A stretch of DNA of 64,000 nt from Lycorma delicatula (GCF_047948215.1 NC_134455.1:167258575-167322574); one strand, 5' to 3'; shown: positions 50,810 to 62,050, counted from the first letter of the stretch. Notes: generated by a model not told the origin, from the sequence alone. A program made the numbers and translations.

Positions 50810-52485
50810 CACTCGCTTGCTTGTCCCACCACCCACTTGTCATATATCACTAAAATGGGTAGGCGCACCCCGTCAAATACTAAACCATATATAACTATCA
50901 ATAATTAAATTTATCTTGTCAAAGACAGCAATTCGCTGCCACGCCTAGGCCGCTGAATGGCAGGATATTGACGGCCTTCCCGCAGACGCACAGCTCACCA
51001 ACTGCCAGGTCGAACGGAAACAAATATTGGTTTACATTTACATGATTGGAAAGCATTCGGGCTCCCGTTGCTCATAAAAACGAAGGAGAAGCATACCATC
51101 CCGCCAGATCCTGTATAAATCTATACAAGGAACCTCCCTTAGTCATGGCGTGCCATTCTTGCTGACATGCTTCCATCGCAAGGCTGTAAAGCCTCCTCTG
51201 CAGGCGGGAGATGGGCAACAGTTTAAAAATTAGAACCGGTGCATTAAGATCACCGTTCTGCTCTGGTACAGGCCCGGCTCAAAACCGCATCCTAAATATC
51301 TCGGCCTACCTGCCTCTACGCAATTTCCACATGGCCGCCCAAACATTCACCACTAAATCGGTTGAGAGAGCCTTTCCCAATACGGTGGTAGCCTCGTAGA
51401 AGGTTGTTTTACACCAGTGCATACTATTAATGCTCTGCACTGGACACTCCTTAAATTCTGAATAAGTGCTCTATTTCTGTCCAACCTATGTGCCCAAAGT
51501 ACATAAGAGACGCAGCATAAGAGGCCATGCTTTCGAAGACACCTCGGTACACCATGTACAAATAATGGTCCAACAGCCTGTAATCCTTCCGAGCAATCTT
51601 CCTAAGCTTGTGAATAACAGAAACGGCGTCTGTTCCTACTTGCCTAATGTGGTGGCTAAACAGCAACTTTTCATCAAACAAAACACCTAGGTACTTATGA
51701 GCCCTAACTCAGATGATCACACAGCCTTTATACTTAATACTGGGTTACGACTGTATGATGATTTGTCTGCACTCTTGAGAATCATAAACTTCGTCTTGGG
51801 CACAGAAATCTTTAAATTTTGAATGTCCATTCAGATTTCTGTGGTTGACAAGAACGCTTGGGCCCGGTCTTGTAGCTGCAGTCGTGAGTTACCACGAACC
51901 AACAGGAGACAGTCATCGGCGAAAGCCTAGGTCGTGACCCCTTCCAGGAATGTCAGTCCCAAAAATCCGTCGAACACCAGGTTTCACACCAAGGGACTGA
52001 GAACGGAAAAACTAAAAATTACTAAAACACATTTACAGTCTGTGTCTTCCATCTCGGAAAGAGCATTTAAGATGCAATGCTCGGTGCCAACCCCTTTCTT
52101 GAAGCCATACTGGCCTCGATTTAGAAATTGAGTTCATATCGATGCTTTCCAGAGCCGTTCCACAACCAGCCCTTCAAGCAACTTGCCGATTACCGGCAAG
52201 AGGCTGATGGGTCGATAACTGCTGACCTCACTCGGATCCTTTCCTGATTTTAAGAGCACCCTCACCAAAGCCACCTTACAACAAGTCGGAAAGCAACCCC
52301 AGTTTAGACATCCCGAGAACAGCCTGCCAAGCGGCTCTTTCGTGACAGGCAGCAGATGATAGAAAATATCCGGGGCAAGTTGGTCAATCCCCGGTGCTTT
52401 TTCTCAGTTCCATTCGAGAAACTAGTCGGTCTATATCTACGGGTTCCACAGCTCGTACGCCAGTGAGACACCACTTGTGTTAGTG
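50810..52485 (-). pseudogene. R1-like LINE, 5'-truncated: reverse transcriptase to C-terminus
   Basis: The minus strand carries the reverse transcriptase of a non-LTR retrotransposon. From about 52,405 to 52,140 the frame is open: KAPGIDQLAPDIF, LVRVLLKSGKDPSEVSSYRP and SLLPVIGKLLEG (RT motifs 0-2). Next comes NRGQYGFKKGVGTEH (near 52,120-52,080), then AFADDCLLLVRGNSR (about 51,926-51,882), the catalytic FADD box. LMKSCC/FDEKLLFSHHIRQVGTDAV (51,681 on) and YRGVFESMASYAA follow as the thumb region. The C-terminal part to about 50,940 includes a cysteine-bearing LCVCGKA. Endonuclease and ORF1 are absent (5' truncation). Several frameshifts and stops exist between the open blocks. It is markedly more GC-rich than its surroundings. 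Confidence 0.85.
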
Positions 52486-52540
52486 TCGGCCTAACGGGCA
52501 AGTGGTGTCGCACTTGCCCGTTTGGGCGGGTGAGACACCA
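52463..52540. repeat. Overlapping hairpins at the LINE 5' border
   Basis: gtgagacaccacttg (52,463-52,477) can pair with caagtggtgtcgcac (52,499-52,513). Alternatively aacgggcaagtg (52,493-52,504) pairs perfectly with cacttgcccgtt (52,511-52,522). A third gtgagacacca lies at about 52,530. The two folds exclude each other. Confidence 0.75.
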
Positions 52541-52584
52541 TTCCCTTTAATAACAATCATTTATCATTTTACTTATAAAATGTC

Positions 52585-52748
52585 TAATTTTAATCTATCC
52601 AGATGAGCATTTACTTTCCATCTGTTTATATAATTTCATTTTCTCGAATACCCATTTCACTCTTTAAATACTTTGACATCCTTCTACCACAATAATTGTC
52701 TGGATATTAACCCTCTAACCGCTTCATATAATACCTTTAAATGCTACT
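52585..52748 (-). repeat. Penelope-associated terminal repeat, copy 2
   Basis: Direct repeat of 50,641-50,806. It continues into the hammerhead-like region (52,773-52,796) and the Penelope-like coding fossil on the minus strand. A 9-base ctggatatt (52,700-52,708) in it is complementary to aatatccag (52,798-52,806). Confidence 0.55.
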
Positions 52749-52772
52749 CGAATTAAAAAAATGTTCGAGCAC

Positions 52773-52796
52773 TTTCGGATTATTATCCATCTTCAG
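52773..52796 (-). ncRNA. Hammerhead-ribozyme-like core
   Basis: On the minus strand CTGAAGA fits the hammerhead CUGANGA box. It is followed by a 4-bp stem GGAT/ATCC with loop AATA, then GAAA. A perfect 9-bp outer helix could form between 52,798-52,806 and 52,700-52,708, but the junction is off by one base from a canonical cleavage site. Placement next to a Penelope-like element agrees with known hammerhead motifs in that group. Activity is unproven. Confidence 0.4.
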
Positions 52797-52886
52797 GAAT
52801 ATCCAGTTAATTATAATATGTGTAAAAACTTATTTAAAATAGTAGAAATAGAATAAATTGAAATAAAATATTGTAAAATAAGTAAA

Positions 52887-52890
<4 letters not shown>

Positions 52891-52922
<32 letters not shown>
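52891..52922. repeat. (TA)n microsatellite
   Basis: About 32 bases of TA between the hammerhead-like site and the GIY-YIG remnant. Confidence 0.9.
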
Positions 52923-52925
<3 letters not shown>

Positions 52926-53239
52926 AATTGATCGTCATGGTAATAAGATTAAAATAAGTCATACGTTGAAATAAAACATGTCTTGTCAATAAAATAATCT
53001 CAATTGTTTTGATAATGAAAATAAAAGCAATTTGGCCAACCAGATAATCATTAATTATTGTTAGCAATTTGTTTAAATAATATGTCATTCTCGAATTTAG
53101 TTTGTTCGTTCAATAGTTTATTGTTATTTAAATAAATAACAATTCTCTAACAAATAAGTAACATTTCTCTAAAATAGTAGTTTTATAGAAATAGTATATT
53201 ATAATACAACGAAGAAATCGTTTGGATTGTAATTATGTT

Positions 53240-54030
53240 AATATTCCAATATATCTTTAGCAAAATTAGAAGGTCATTATTTCTTTCATTTTCGTAGTTA
53301 ATATGTTCTTTGATTCTAACTGAAAATGATCGATTAATCATACCGATATATTTAAATCACAGTTTTCGCATTTTAAGCTATAGCCTATACTCCTTGTTTG
53401 TCTAAATTATATTGCTTATTATATTTTATTGTATTCGAAGGATCTTTATTATTTATATACTTTATTATTTTGTTGTTACCTATGTATGCTGTATTTAATT
53501 CAAATGATTTAAATATTTATATTATATTCAATTTTAACATATTTTTTCTTGTAATATTATTTGTTAGGTTTTTTATCTTTTACATATATTTTATTTTTAG
53601 TTTGGTTATAATTTGTTTCTTAAATTTACATTGTATCCGTTTGTTACAGCAATTTGTTTAATGTTATTTATTTCATTATTTAGTTTTATATTATTATGTT
53701 TTAAATATTTTATTGGTCTATAAATTAAAGAATTAGAAGTTGCAATTTTTTGATTCCAAGGATGAAAGGAGTTGCAATGTATTATAGTATATTGTTTTCT
53801 GTATACATCTATGACAATTTTTTATTGATATAATTTTTATATCTAAATAATTAATACTATTGTTATTTTCCTTGTTTAAACAAAATTTTGGTATCATCAT
53901 TTAAAGAGTTCATTTCTTTAATTATTGTATCGTCTTCATTATTGAATTGCTGATCGTACTCGTATATGATTAATATAGCGTCTACATATCTTTTGTATAA
54001 AATAATTGTGTGTTTGTTGATTATGTCAGG
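53240..54030 (-). pseudogene. Penelope-like element: reverse transcriptase end and GIY-YIG endonuclease
   Basis: Penelope-like elements carry a telomerase-related RT followed by a GIY-YIG nuclease. On the minus strand LYKRYVDAILIIYEYDQQFNN (about 54,005-53,945) matches the RT palm 'RYVDD', with the second Asp replaced by Ala. Next come EMNSLNDDTKILF and a frame-shifted NNSINYLDIKI (near 53,860). Pieces of the RT C-terminus are scattered to 53,640. Finally LKCENCDL, KYIG and NRSFSVRIKEHINYENE (53,376-53,290) match the nuclease CxxC, YIG and R..EH positions, with a one-base shift before KYIG. There are many stops. The 5' part is missing where the plus-strand LINE begins at about 54,035. Confidence 0.75.
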
Positions 54031-54034
54031 TAGA

Positions 54035-56510
54035 AAAGAGGTGTCTCCTGAACTGCCAGGTTTCTCAGCTTGTAAGAGATTCTATTGTGGCTCTAAAGCA
54101 TGTCCGCTGTTATGTGCAGAAGGAAAATAAATAGATGTATCTTCGTTCGATAGCTCTCAAATGTCCATTATGTTGTTGTCCGTGTGAATGTTCAGAACTT
54201 GCATCTATGTGTTGCAAGTTCACACTTTCAATATAGAGACCCTGCTGATCTTCAACTTTAGGTCTGGGACAAATTCCTACGATTCTCTAGTACCAGTCAA
54301 GTCCTTATTGGTGCGGATGTGAATGCTAAATCATTATTGTGACAGCGGTTTCACCGATGATGGCGGTGAATCTAGAAGGTATTTTAGCCCAATATGATCT
54401 ACAGGTATTTTAATGAAGCTGGTGAGTTGCCCACCTACCCAGGTATGGTAGATGGACGTCGACTGTTTGGTGAGACTAACATCGTTGTCACCATTGGTAG
54501 GTTTATTCCTGCTAATGTATGTGCCGCAAGGTGGTGGATGATTTCTCGAGCTATCATCGATTGATTGTTTATGAGATTGTTGGTGGTTCGAGTGAGCGCT
54601 ACCGATGTAACATTCCAGTTCAGCGTCATTTCCTGTACAGGCATGCGGACTGCAGGAAATTTGTTGACTTTCTTTCTTTCTTTTGGATCGGGGTCTGCAG
54701 TCTTTGGATTTGGAGAACCTGGCAGAAAGTTTGTCGGCGACTTTCATCGCTGCCGCTGAGTGCTCGATTTCAGGTTGAGAGAGGCTTGCCCCATGGTGTT
54801 GTAGGAAATTGTCAGCTTTGAAACATGCTGTCTGTTGCTTAAGGAGAGCGTGTCAGCGTGAGAGGGATCCTGAGTGGCGAGCAGTCCTTGTAGCTGAATA
54901 TAGGGATCGTAGGTCACAGTATTTTCATAAGGTTTGTACGGCGAACAGGGATTCCTGGCCCCTTTGTGCATGAGCAGGGGAACAAGGATACCTGGGGAGT
55001 AGTATATAGGGTTTTGGAACACAAATGTAGGAAAAGGTTCTGCTGTCTGCTCTCTCAACTCGGCAGGGTGTAATTTCAGATACGATTGAAATTTTGCATA
55101 GATTACTTGACGATTTACTGCCTGATGATGATAAAGCTAGAGAGACCGCATATCTGCGGGTGTGGCGTGAGGTCACTCATTTTCGCAGGGGTGCATTGTC
55201 CTTGGAGATTACTGAGGCCAAAGTGCGTCAAGCTATCTGAAGTTTAGGTAGTGGCAAGGTTCCAGGGCTTCGATGGCATAACGGTGGAGCTCTTTGTTCG
55301 CTCGGTTGGAGTGAGCGTATTATCGCGCGCATTTTTAATGAATTGTTGTTTGGCGGATGCTTCCCGGTTTGTCGGATGAAGGGAAATGTAAAATTATTGT
55401 TTAAGGGTGGTGACAAGGATTCCACTGTTATTTCGTCGTATAGGTCCTTGACGCTACTACCGGCTATTGATAAGATTTTTGAAAAGGTTTGTATAAATGG
55501 GAGGTCAACCTGGCGCGTCTTATTGATGGAGAATCAGTACGGATTTCGTACCGGAAAAGTCACTGAGGCGGCAGACTCCTTGTGATGAGTGTGTTAACAA
55601 CTAGTGAAATGGAATAAGTCCTAGGAATCTTCCAGGACATTTCTGGGGCGTTTAATAATCTGTGGTGGCCCTCGGCCATTTCTCAAGAAGAGAATACATT
55701 GAGTGAATTGCAGGCCATGCACAGTTACTTCAGTGATAGGGATGTGCTGCTCCGCGCGGGCAGCCATAAGGTAGGCAAGACGCCATCCATGGGTTGCCGG
55801 TTGGCCGCAGGGCAGTGTGTTGGGTCCGTTGTTCTGGGTGGTGAACTTTTATTCTCTTCTGCGGCTGAGGTTGCTCAGCGGGTGTCGCGTCGTAGCTTAT
55901 GACGATGGACTCCTGCTGGTCGAAAGATGCTCGCGGATAGAACTCCGAGCCACTCAGGCTTGCAGGGTAGTCGAGGTGTGGGGTCATCAACATAAGATGC
56001 ATAAGATGACGTTCAGCTCGGAGAAGACCACTATGATGCCCTCCAAGTCCGTTTGGCAGTGAGTCGGCGAGTCCCTGTTTCGATGGCAGGCCGGCACATA
56101 AAGTATGTTCAGGTTCAAAAGTACCTCTTGGTATTTCAAGATGAGAAAATGCAATTTAAGAAGCACCATCAATACGTTGAAGGCCTGTAGTGCATTCTTT
56201 GGTATTCGACGTGGAGGAGCCAATCCTGATTGGGGTCTTAAATTTAAGACCATGAGTATCCTATATAAGGAAGTCTGCAAAGCAATTATGCTATATGCGG
56301 CGCCAGTGAACGGATAAGCTAAAATTCAAAAGCTATCGGGATATATTGTTGAAGAAGTTAGGTGAGTTAACTTCTGCAATAATTCGCGAAATTGAACGCC
56401 ATGGCAATGCTTTGTGGCAGGCCAGATAGGATGAGGCTTTGGGCGCCTCATGGCATGGTCTCTTTCCCGATGTGGATAGTTTGCAGGGCGCCTCTTGAGT
56501 AAATCCAAAC
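54035..56510 (+). pseudogene. R1-like LINE: endonuclease and reverse transcriptase fossil
   Basis: The N-terminal segment (about 54,290-54,600) resembles an apurinic-like endonuclease: DVNAKS, GFTDDGGE, NEAGELPTY, GMVDGR and SSYHRLIVYEI, where the catalytic SDH aspartate is Tyr (54,552-54,554). RT blocks follow: KVPGFDGITVELF (about 55,254-55,292), KGNVKLLFKGGDKD and YRSLTLLPAIDKIFEKV (55,380-55,487), ENQYGFRTGKVTEA (55,530-55,572), GPLFWVVNFYSLL (about 55,818-55,858), and VAYDDGLLLVE at 55,892 on, where the usual YADD lacks one codon. KYVQVQKYL, ALWQAR and GASWHGLFPDVDS mark the C-terminus. Frameshifts are numerous. It is GC-rich and appears inserted into the Penelope-like element. Confidence 0.8.
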
Positions 56511-56960
56511 AGTTAGTTTGCTTGGCATTTCTCCCGCCACCACCCTATTCGGTCGTCCTAAAGCATAAGACCGAATATCTGTGCCACAAATGGCAAATGG
56601 CAATCTGAGCCACGAAATAAATAAGCCTTGGCTTACACTCAGTGAAGAAATTGTCTCCCCAAATGTACCCCTCGAAACCGACAAACACATCAGTTTTCTT
56701 CGTCGTTGTAATTTAGCCATCATTTATTGAAAACACAATAGTTAATAGCTCCTAAATTCATTACAAAAATGTTCAACATAATATGATTAAGACTGTACAC
56801 GCTTAGCAGACGGGGTCACTTTCCTCTCTATGCTACCGTTAACCAGAGAGTATCCGTAACAAATTATTTATATAAACCTTACTGGAGCTCAACAAGAGTA
56901 AGCATTATGCGCAATAACGCTTCACTCTTGGCTATAATCTCCCCTCCGCCCGGTATAGTA
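56511..56960 (+). other. GC-shifted segment, possibly an LTR-element fragment
   Basis: A plus-strand reading LGISPATTLFGRPKA (about 56,520-56,565) resembles the 'SPA--LFGR' tail of retroviral-type integrases. It is followed by an open stretch to about 56,728 and then a block with a TATA-like word (56,869-56,876) and a pyrimidine-rich end near 56,940. It might be the 3' end of an LTR retrotransposon. The evidence is thin. Confidence 0.25.
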
Positions 56961-59900
56961 CTTTTTTATAACGTATAATATACATTACGAATTATGTATT
57001 ACGTATTATAACGTATATAGTACAGTATTTCTGTAATGCATTATATATATAATTTTTTTTTCTTAGATTGCCAGAATGTAGAGAATGCAATGCTACTTGC
57101 AACGTACGGCATACACACCTGCATTGTTACGAAGTTTATATGAGATTGCGCTATTGAATTAAGAAACGTCGGGATGAATTATTACATTTCACTTATATTA
57201 CATTTATAATAAAATTTGTATTTTTACGTGTTTCATATTGTTTATCGTAAAATTTACGATCGGCAGCCTACATCGTAGTTTATATTTTACGTAAGAATAA
57301 ACTAATAGACATTATGGGAAATTTCAATTTTATTCTTAGAGTGAGCATAAACATTTAGATACATACTAATAAAAACAAATCGTTAAATTCCGGAAGTTTA
57401 AGTATTAAGCTAACATTATTATCGAATTAAAAAATAGTTACTGTACACAGTCGACTTAATATACAAACATGTTCTAAATTCAACTTCTTAACATCAAATC
57501 AAGCAGTTTAGAAAAAAACACTATTTTCTATTTTTAGTGTTTTTTTTTCTTTTTTCAACATAAACGTTTATAACACTACGGATCTATACACAAACTTTGT
57601 AATATCCTAATTTATGAGATCTATAAAATTGTTTGTTTTTTTTTTTAAAGGCTATATCTGGCCTGAATCTATAAACAAAAAATAATATTACCAATTACTA
57701 TTATTACATAATTCATTTTATCGGTCAATTTTTACATATGTACATTTAAAAGTACACATATGTTTATCAGAAAAAGAGAGACTGATAGAGAAAATCAATT
57801 AACAATTCGCTTATCTCTCTAATTTGTATACATTTAAAAATAAACTAATTATAAAATAGAAACTGCGACTAGGGGTGAAGCACCCGGTTTCTAATCCTAC
57901 AGTTGCGGTTTTAATATATTGACTCAGGCTATTTAAAATATTTAACGTAATCGGATGACTTCATCGAAGTTGTAGCGGATGACTACCCGTCACGATTACG
58001 AAAACTAAGTTTATGAAACGTATTGTTACTTTTAGTGATCGACGATCGAATCCGACGCTACAGTCAACTCCCACTTTGAAGCAGTGATTTTTTTTTTAGA
58101 TTACAAGTTCTCAATTTTTAGAATACATTTTAAATAACTGAAAACCGATGTAAAATTTTTGTAAGGAAAAATAATTTAAAGAATAGTGTGAATACGTACT
58201 GAAACGATAAAGTTTATTAAATAAAGCGTATAACGTTTGAAGGAAATGCGCTTTTAAAAGGTGAAATAACAGTGTTGCCTTCTCTTAACGCTAACTAAAG
58301 TATAAAAGGAGAATTGTGAATCTGCCGGTGACATTGGTAGTAGCAGCAGTAACAATGATATGACAGCGGGAAGGTTGTGGCGATGACAGTAGCGAACCGT
58401 TTTTGTCGGATGACATCGTAGTACAGTCCAGTAATAGGAACTTCGAGCTCGTATTAATTGCTTCTTTATAATTTATCACTGTGGCCCTGAAACTTCAAGG
58501 AAATCTGATCTCACTCTGCACAACTGCATCTCTAGCAGTTTAATACCAGTAATATTATTGTATTCTCGTATCTAACGAGTATAAGTGGTATGTAACCACC
58601 GTTGTTTACTTTTTTAATAATTTATCCATTTATATTTAATTACTTTGAAAACAAATGAAATGACCAACAACAGTAATAGTCATAGTACTAACATAGTACT
58701 CAATATGTGAAAAGTAAATTATTATTATTTTCTTTTAACATAACATATTTCTACTTACACTTATTTGGGAAAATAAGTAAATATATTTATAAAGTCAACT
58801 AACTACTTTCAATTGATAATAAAAATGTAAATGGCATAATCACTGAAATTAAAAAAACAATCAAGATAATCTAACCTAACAATCTATTTTAATGTAAATG
58901 CTGTTGGAAATTCTCGGTTATTCCGGTTATAAATTATAGTGCTTGGCAGTATTTCATGTATGTAACATTTAAAATACCGCGTCAATATAATATTACAAAC
59001 ATGAGAATCTACAATTTCTACGTACATGATCGTAGACGCAGTGTCTAGATCAGAATATTGAATCGGTGTGTATTTTAGTCTTAAACTTTATTAAATCGAT
59101 GTTCGTACGTCAAGCGTTAAGTTTACGTTTAATTGCAAGCACTTCTCTCAAACTGAACTTCTTTAGGCCGGCTGTGCAGTATTTTAAATACAGAGGATAT
59201 CAGTCTTGCACTCGCACCAATTTTGACGCCTAAAAGTTATCGTTCTGAACAGACAAGGAATGATAACCTCGATTTTAGATATCGGAATAATGATTATCGG
59301 ATTGAAAGAAATTGATCTTTTCTTTTTTCTCGAATTTTCTTAAATCTTCAATTGACAGTGGGTATTTGAACTCCGTATAAATCCTACAGAAATATTATTT
59401 CAGAAAAGATTATTTGCGTAGCGTATTGCTTTTCTGGGTCTTACAAGCTGATACGCCATTCTATTTCATAAAACCTCAACATCCTAGGGTAGGAAAATTC
59501 ATACCTATTAGATTCGGTCTAAGCCTATTAAATATATGTATTTTCTTAAATTTATCGGTAAAATATATAACAAAAATATAACCGTAAATTATTCAACTTG
59601 GAATTTAAGCTTTTAATGACGATATAGGAATTATCTAATTTTTTAGCCGATGTCACACAAGAAAGAAATACGGTAGCATAACATCAATTTTTTATTTTTA
59701 AAGATGGATAATAAAATGTTATGAATCTGATCCAAACTCCTTTCTTCACAGTATAAAGCCGACGCTTTACAACTAACTAAAATAGAATAAAATTAATAAG
59801 TTAAAAGAAACTGTAATATATTTTTTTTAAAAACAATTATATATAATTAAACAATAAAATAGTTAAAAATAAGTAGCCAAGTCGGGATAGTTAACTTATC

Positions 59901-60660
59901 ATAACATGACTAGATTATCAGAAGCCATTAAACATCAGCCACTTATCAGCCATTCAAACATTCTGAACAAAAGACACTTGGCTCGTAACACAATCGACTT
60001 TTTGGCTCAATGAGAGATATCCTAGGGCGATTGTTAGTGGCATAAATTATAAATAAATTCGACTGCAATATGATGTGCACAATCATACAAAACATAAACA
60101 TATTTCTCATATAAAAATTTGTTAGTCCTAATATTTTAAGAAATAAATACCATCTAAATTCTGCGATTATAAGGCAGCCAAGTAGTATATTAGGTTTAAT
60201 AAAACAGTTCCAGCTCTGATCTAAATAACAGCGTTTCTGTATATTTATTTCATTTAATCCAAAGTACTATTATCCAAACAGAATATCCTTATAATACTGA
60301 TTCCGCTTGTAACAGTGCAAAATTGGTGATTTGAGTCGTAGCAAACTTTATTTTGTCAACGTGACAAAATAATATTTTTTTTTTGTATAACGTGATTTTG
60401 TCAAGCAAACTTTATTAAGAAATTTTTATTTGAAAATATGTTCAAAATTATTTAGAAATTTCTCTTTTCATCGAACTTATGGAAACATTGTTTATCGTTT
60501 ACTACTTTTATTACTTAAAGATTATCTGAATTAATTTTTGAAAAATCTTTGAGGCTACTGTATATATAGGAACATTATACATATATAATAACAAGACATG
60601 TTTTAGTTAAAAATATTAACTGTATTAATCTCTTGAGTTAACCAATCAACTATACAAACG
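56961..60660. other. Unassigned AT-rich DNA
   Basis: No gene is recognisable. The segment 58,290-58,480 is richer in G and C, with gtagtagcagcagtaa-type repeats on +, but carries no domain. 57,880-58,070 is also less AT-rich and unassigned. Confidence 0.5.
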
Positions 60661-60670
60661 TAAAAATTAA

Positions 60671-60802
60671 ATTCACTACGTTTCACTTATAATTCTCTAG
60701 GCTTTCTCAGGTGACAGTACACATTGATACATACATCATACAAAATTCTTTTACATACGGTAGTATGTAAGCTTAGAGAATTCTAAGTGAAACATAGTGA
60801 AT
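60671..60802. repeat. 34-nt inverted repeat, related to 63,395-63,590
   Basis: Arms at 60,671-60,704 and 60,769-60,802 are reverse complements with about four mismatches around a 64-base loop. The loop and right flank resemble 63,395-63,455 (inverted) and 63,525-63,590 (direct, including 'attaataaaggcaatatttt'). This is therefore a dispersed family with folding ends. Confidence 0.65.
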
Positions 60803-60935
60803 TTAATTAATAAGTTTGGTTAGCCCAAGCGATTAATAAAGGTAGTATTTTTAAGTAAAATATGTCATGTTGTTATATTTAATTCTATCCAATCAAGACG
60901 AAAATAATTTTAAATAAATTACATTTAAGTTAATA

Positions 60936-60938
<3 letters not shown>

Positions 60939-60975
<37 letters not shown>
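60939..60975. repeat. (TA)n microsatellite next to Helitron 3' end
   Basis: A 37-base TA run directly abuts the Helitron terminus at 60,976. Confidence 0.9.
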
Positions 60976-60976
<1 letters not shown>

Positions 60977-62050
60977 TAGCTCTACCCGCCACGCTTCGCT
61001 GTGGCACATTGTGGTTGCATGGATGGGAAATGAGAAACAAAACAAAGCATATGTTTCATAGAAGTTTAATTCTGCAATACTTGTGGATATACAATATTTT
61101 TTTTGTTTTTCCACTGTCTGCGTAGATATAAAGGCTACCTGGTTTGCCGACTCGGGAACACGCAACATACAGTTGAGAATGTGAGAAGCAATCCGCATCT
61201 AAATCAAAACCACACAATTCTAAAGATAGACCTTGAGCTTTATTGATTGTGATTGCAAATGCCAATCGAATTGGGAATTGCAATCTTTTAAATTAAAATG
61301 GTGTATCGGTCGGGATCATGGGTATTCGAGGAATGAGGACATCTTCACCTTTGAAAGGCCCCGTTAAAACCGTTGCTACCACTACGTTATTCATCAATTT
61401 CTTAACTGCAAGTCGCGTGCCGTTGCAGAGTTCTGGCTGATTAATATTCCGCAACAGGATAATTGTCATTTTTTGATCGTACCGTTGCTAGAATCAATCT
61501 AATGAGGAATGTTTTCCCAGTTCCTCCCGGCGCATTCAAGAAGGTCCCCCCAACTCCGTCATTTATCATTTGCATTATGCGATCATAAATGCCTTTCTGT
61601 TCACGCGTTAATTTGGGAATGTTTGATTGGACATATGACTGAAGATCACCATTGTTGTAACTCTGTTCACGGCATAAATCCACATCAAATGAAGCAATGG
61701 CAGCTCGGGTGGGTGCTGGCATTCCCAAGTGACTAAGAACTTTATTTGCAATAGCTAAGCACTTGTCTTCAATATTTATCAATGCTTCGTTGTAAATGCC
61801 TCTGTAAATTCCATGGTCATATTGGTAGGCGTACTCTATGCAAAATATCCTCAGCCATATGCGATCGATATCTTTCCCATAACTCAGTGGGTGATGAAGG
61901 GAAGCAAGCGGTCAATATAATTGCGAATAATGCGCGAATTTGGTTTGGATGTGCAGTGTTGCACGCGTCATTAATACATATATCCCACTGTTAGTCGTTT
62001 TCTAATAAATTCCGACCTTGGTGAAAGGCGCAGCTCAGTCATGACACGAT
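60976..62050 (-). mobile_element. Helitron remnant with canonical 3' end
   Basis: Helitrons move by rolling-circle replication. On the minus strand the element ends in ...GAGCTAG (60,976-60,982), the CTRR-type terminus. Twelve bases before it is a hairpin gccac/gtggc (60,988-61,005). It is followed by T, agreeing with insertion between A and T. The upstream 5' end was not found. The element holds a deleted Rep/helicase fossil. Confidence 0.85.
61040..62040 (-). pseudogene. Helitron Pif1-like helicase fossil with internal deletion
   Basis: Minus-strand blocks in order: LLEND-QWDICINDACNTAHPNQIRALFAIILTACFP and LWERYRSHMAEDILHRVR (about 62,003-61,815), stop, NIEDKCLAIANKVLSHLGMPAPTRA (61,776-61,700), QSNIPKLTREQKGIYDRI (about 61,640-61,585), and APGGTGKTFLIRLILATVRSKND (about 61,535-61,465), the Walker A ATP site. 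The frame then jumps to IILLRNINQPELCNGTRL (about 61,460-61,410), [44 protein letters not shown] and [18 protein letters not shown] (61,278-61,130). Between Walker A and ILLRNIN a helicase normally has about 200 residues or more, including Walker B; here they are gone. The protein cannot hydrolyse ATP as a helicase. Confidence 0.85.

Noticed and set aside
50810..52485. 28S-inserted R1 element
   Set aside because: The protein is R1-like, but no ribosomal RNA sequence flanks it, so rDNA-specific insertion is not supported.
54334..54747. 137-residue open frame on -
   Set aside because: Antisense to the endonuclease part of the plus-strand LINE; no family match in this direction.
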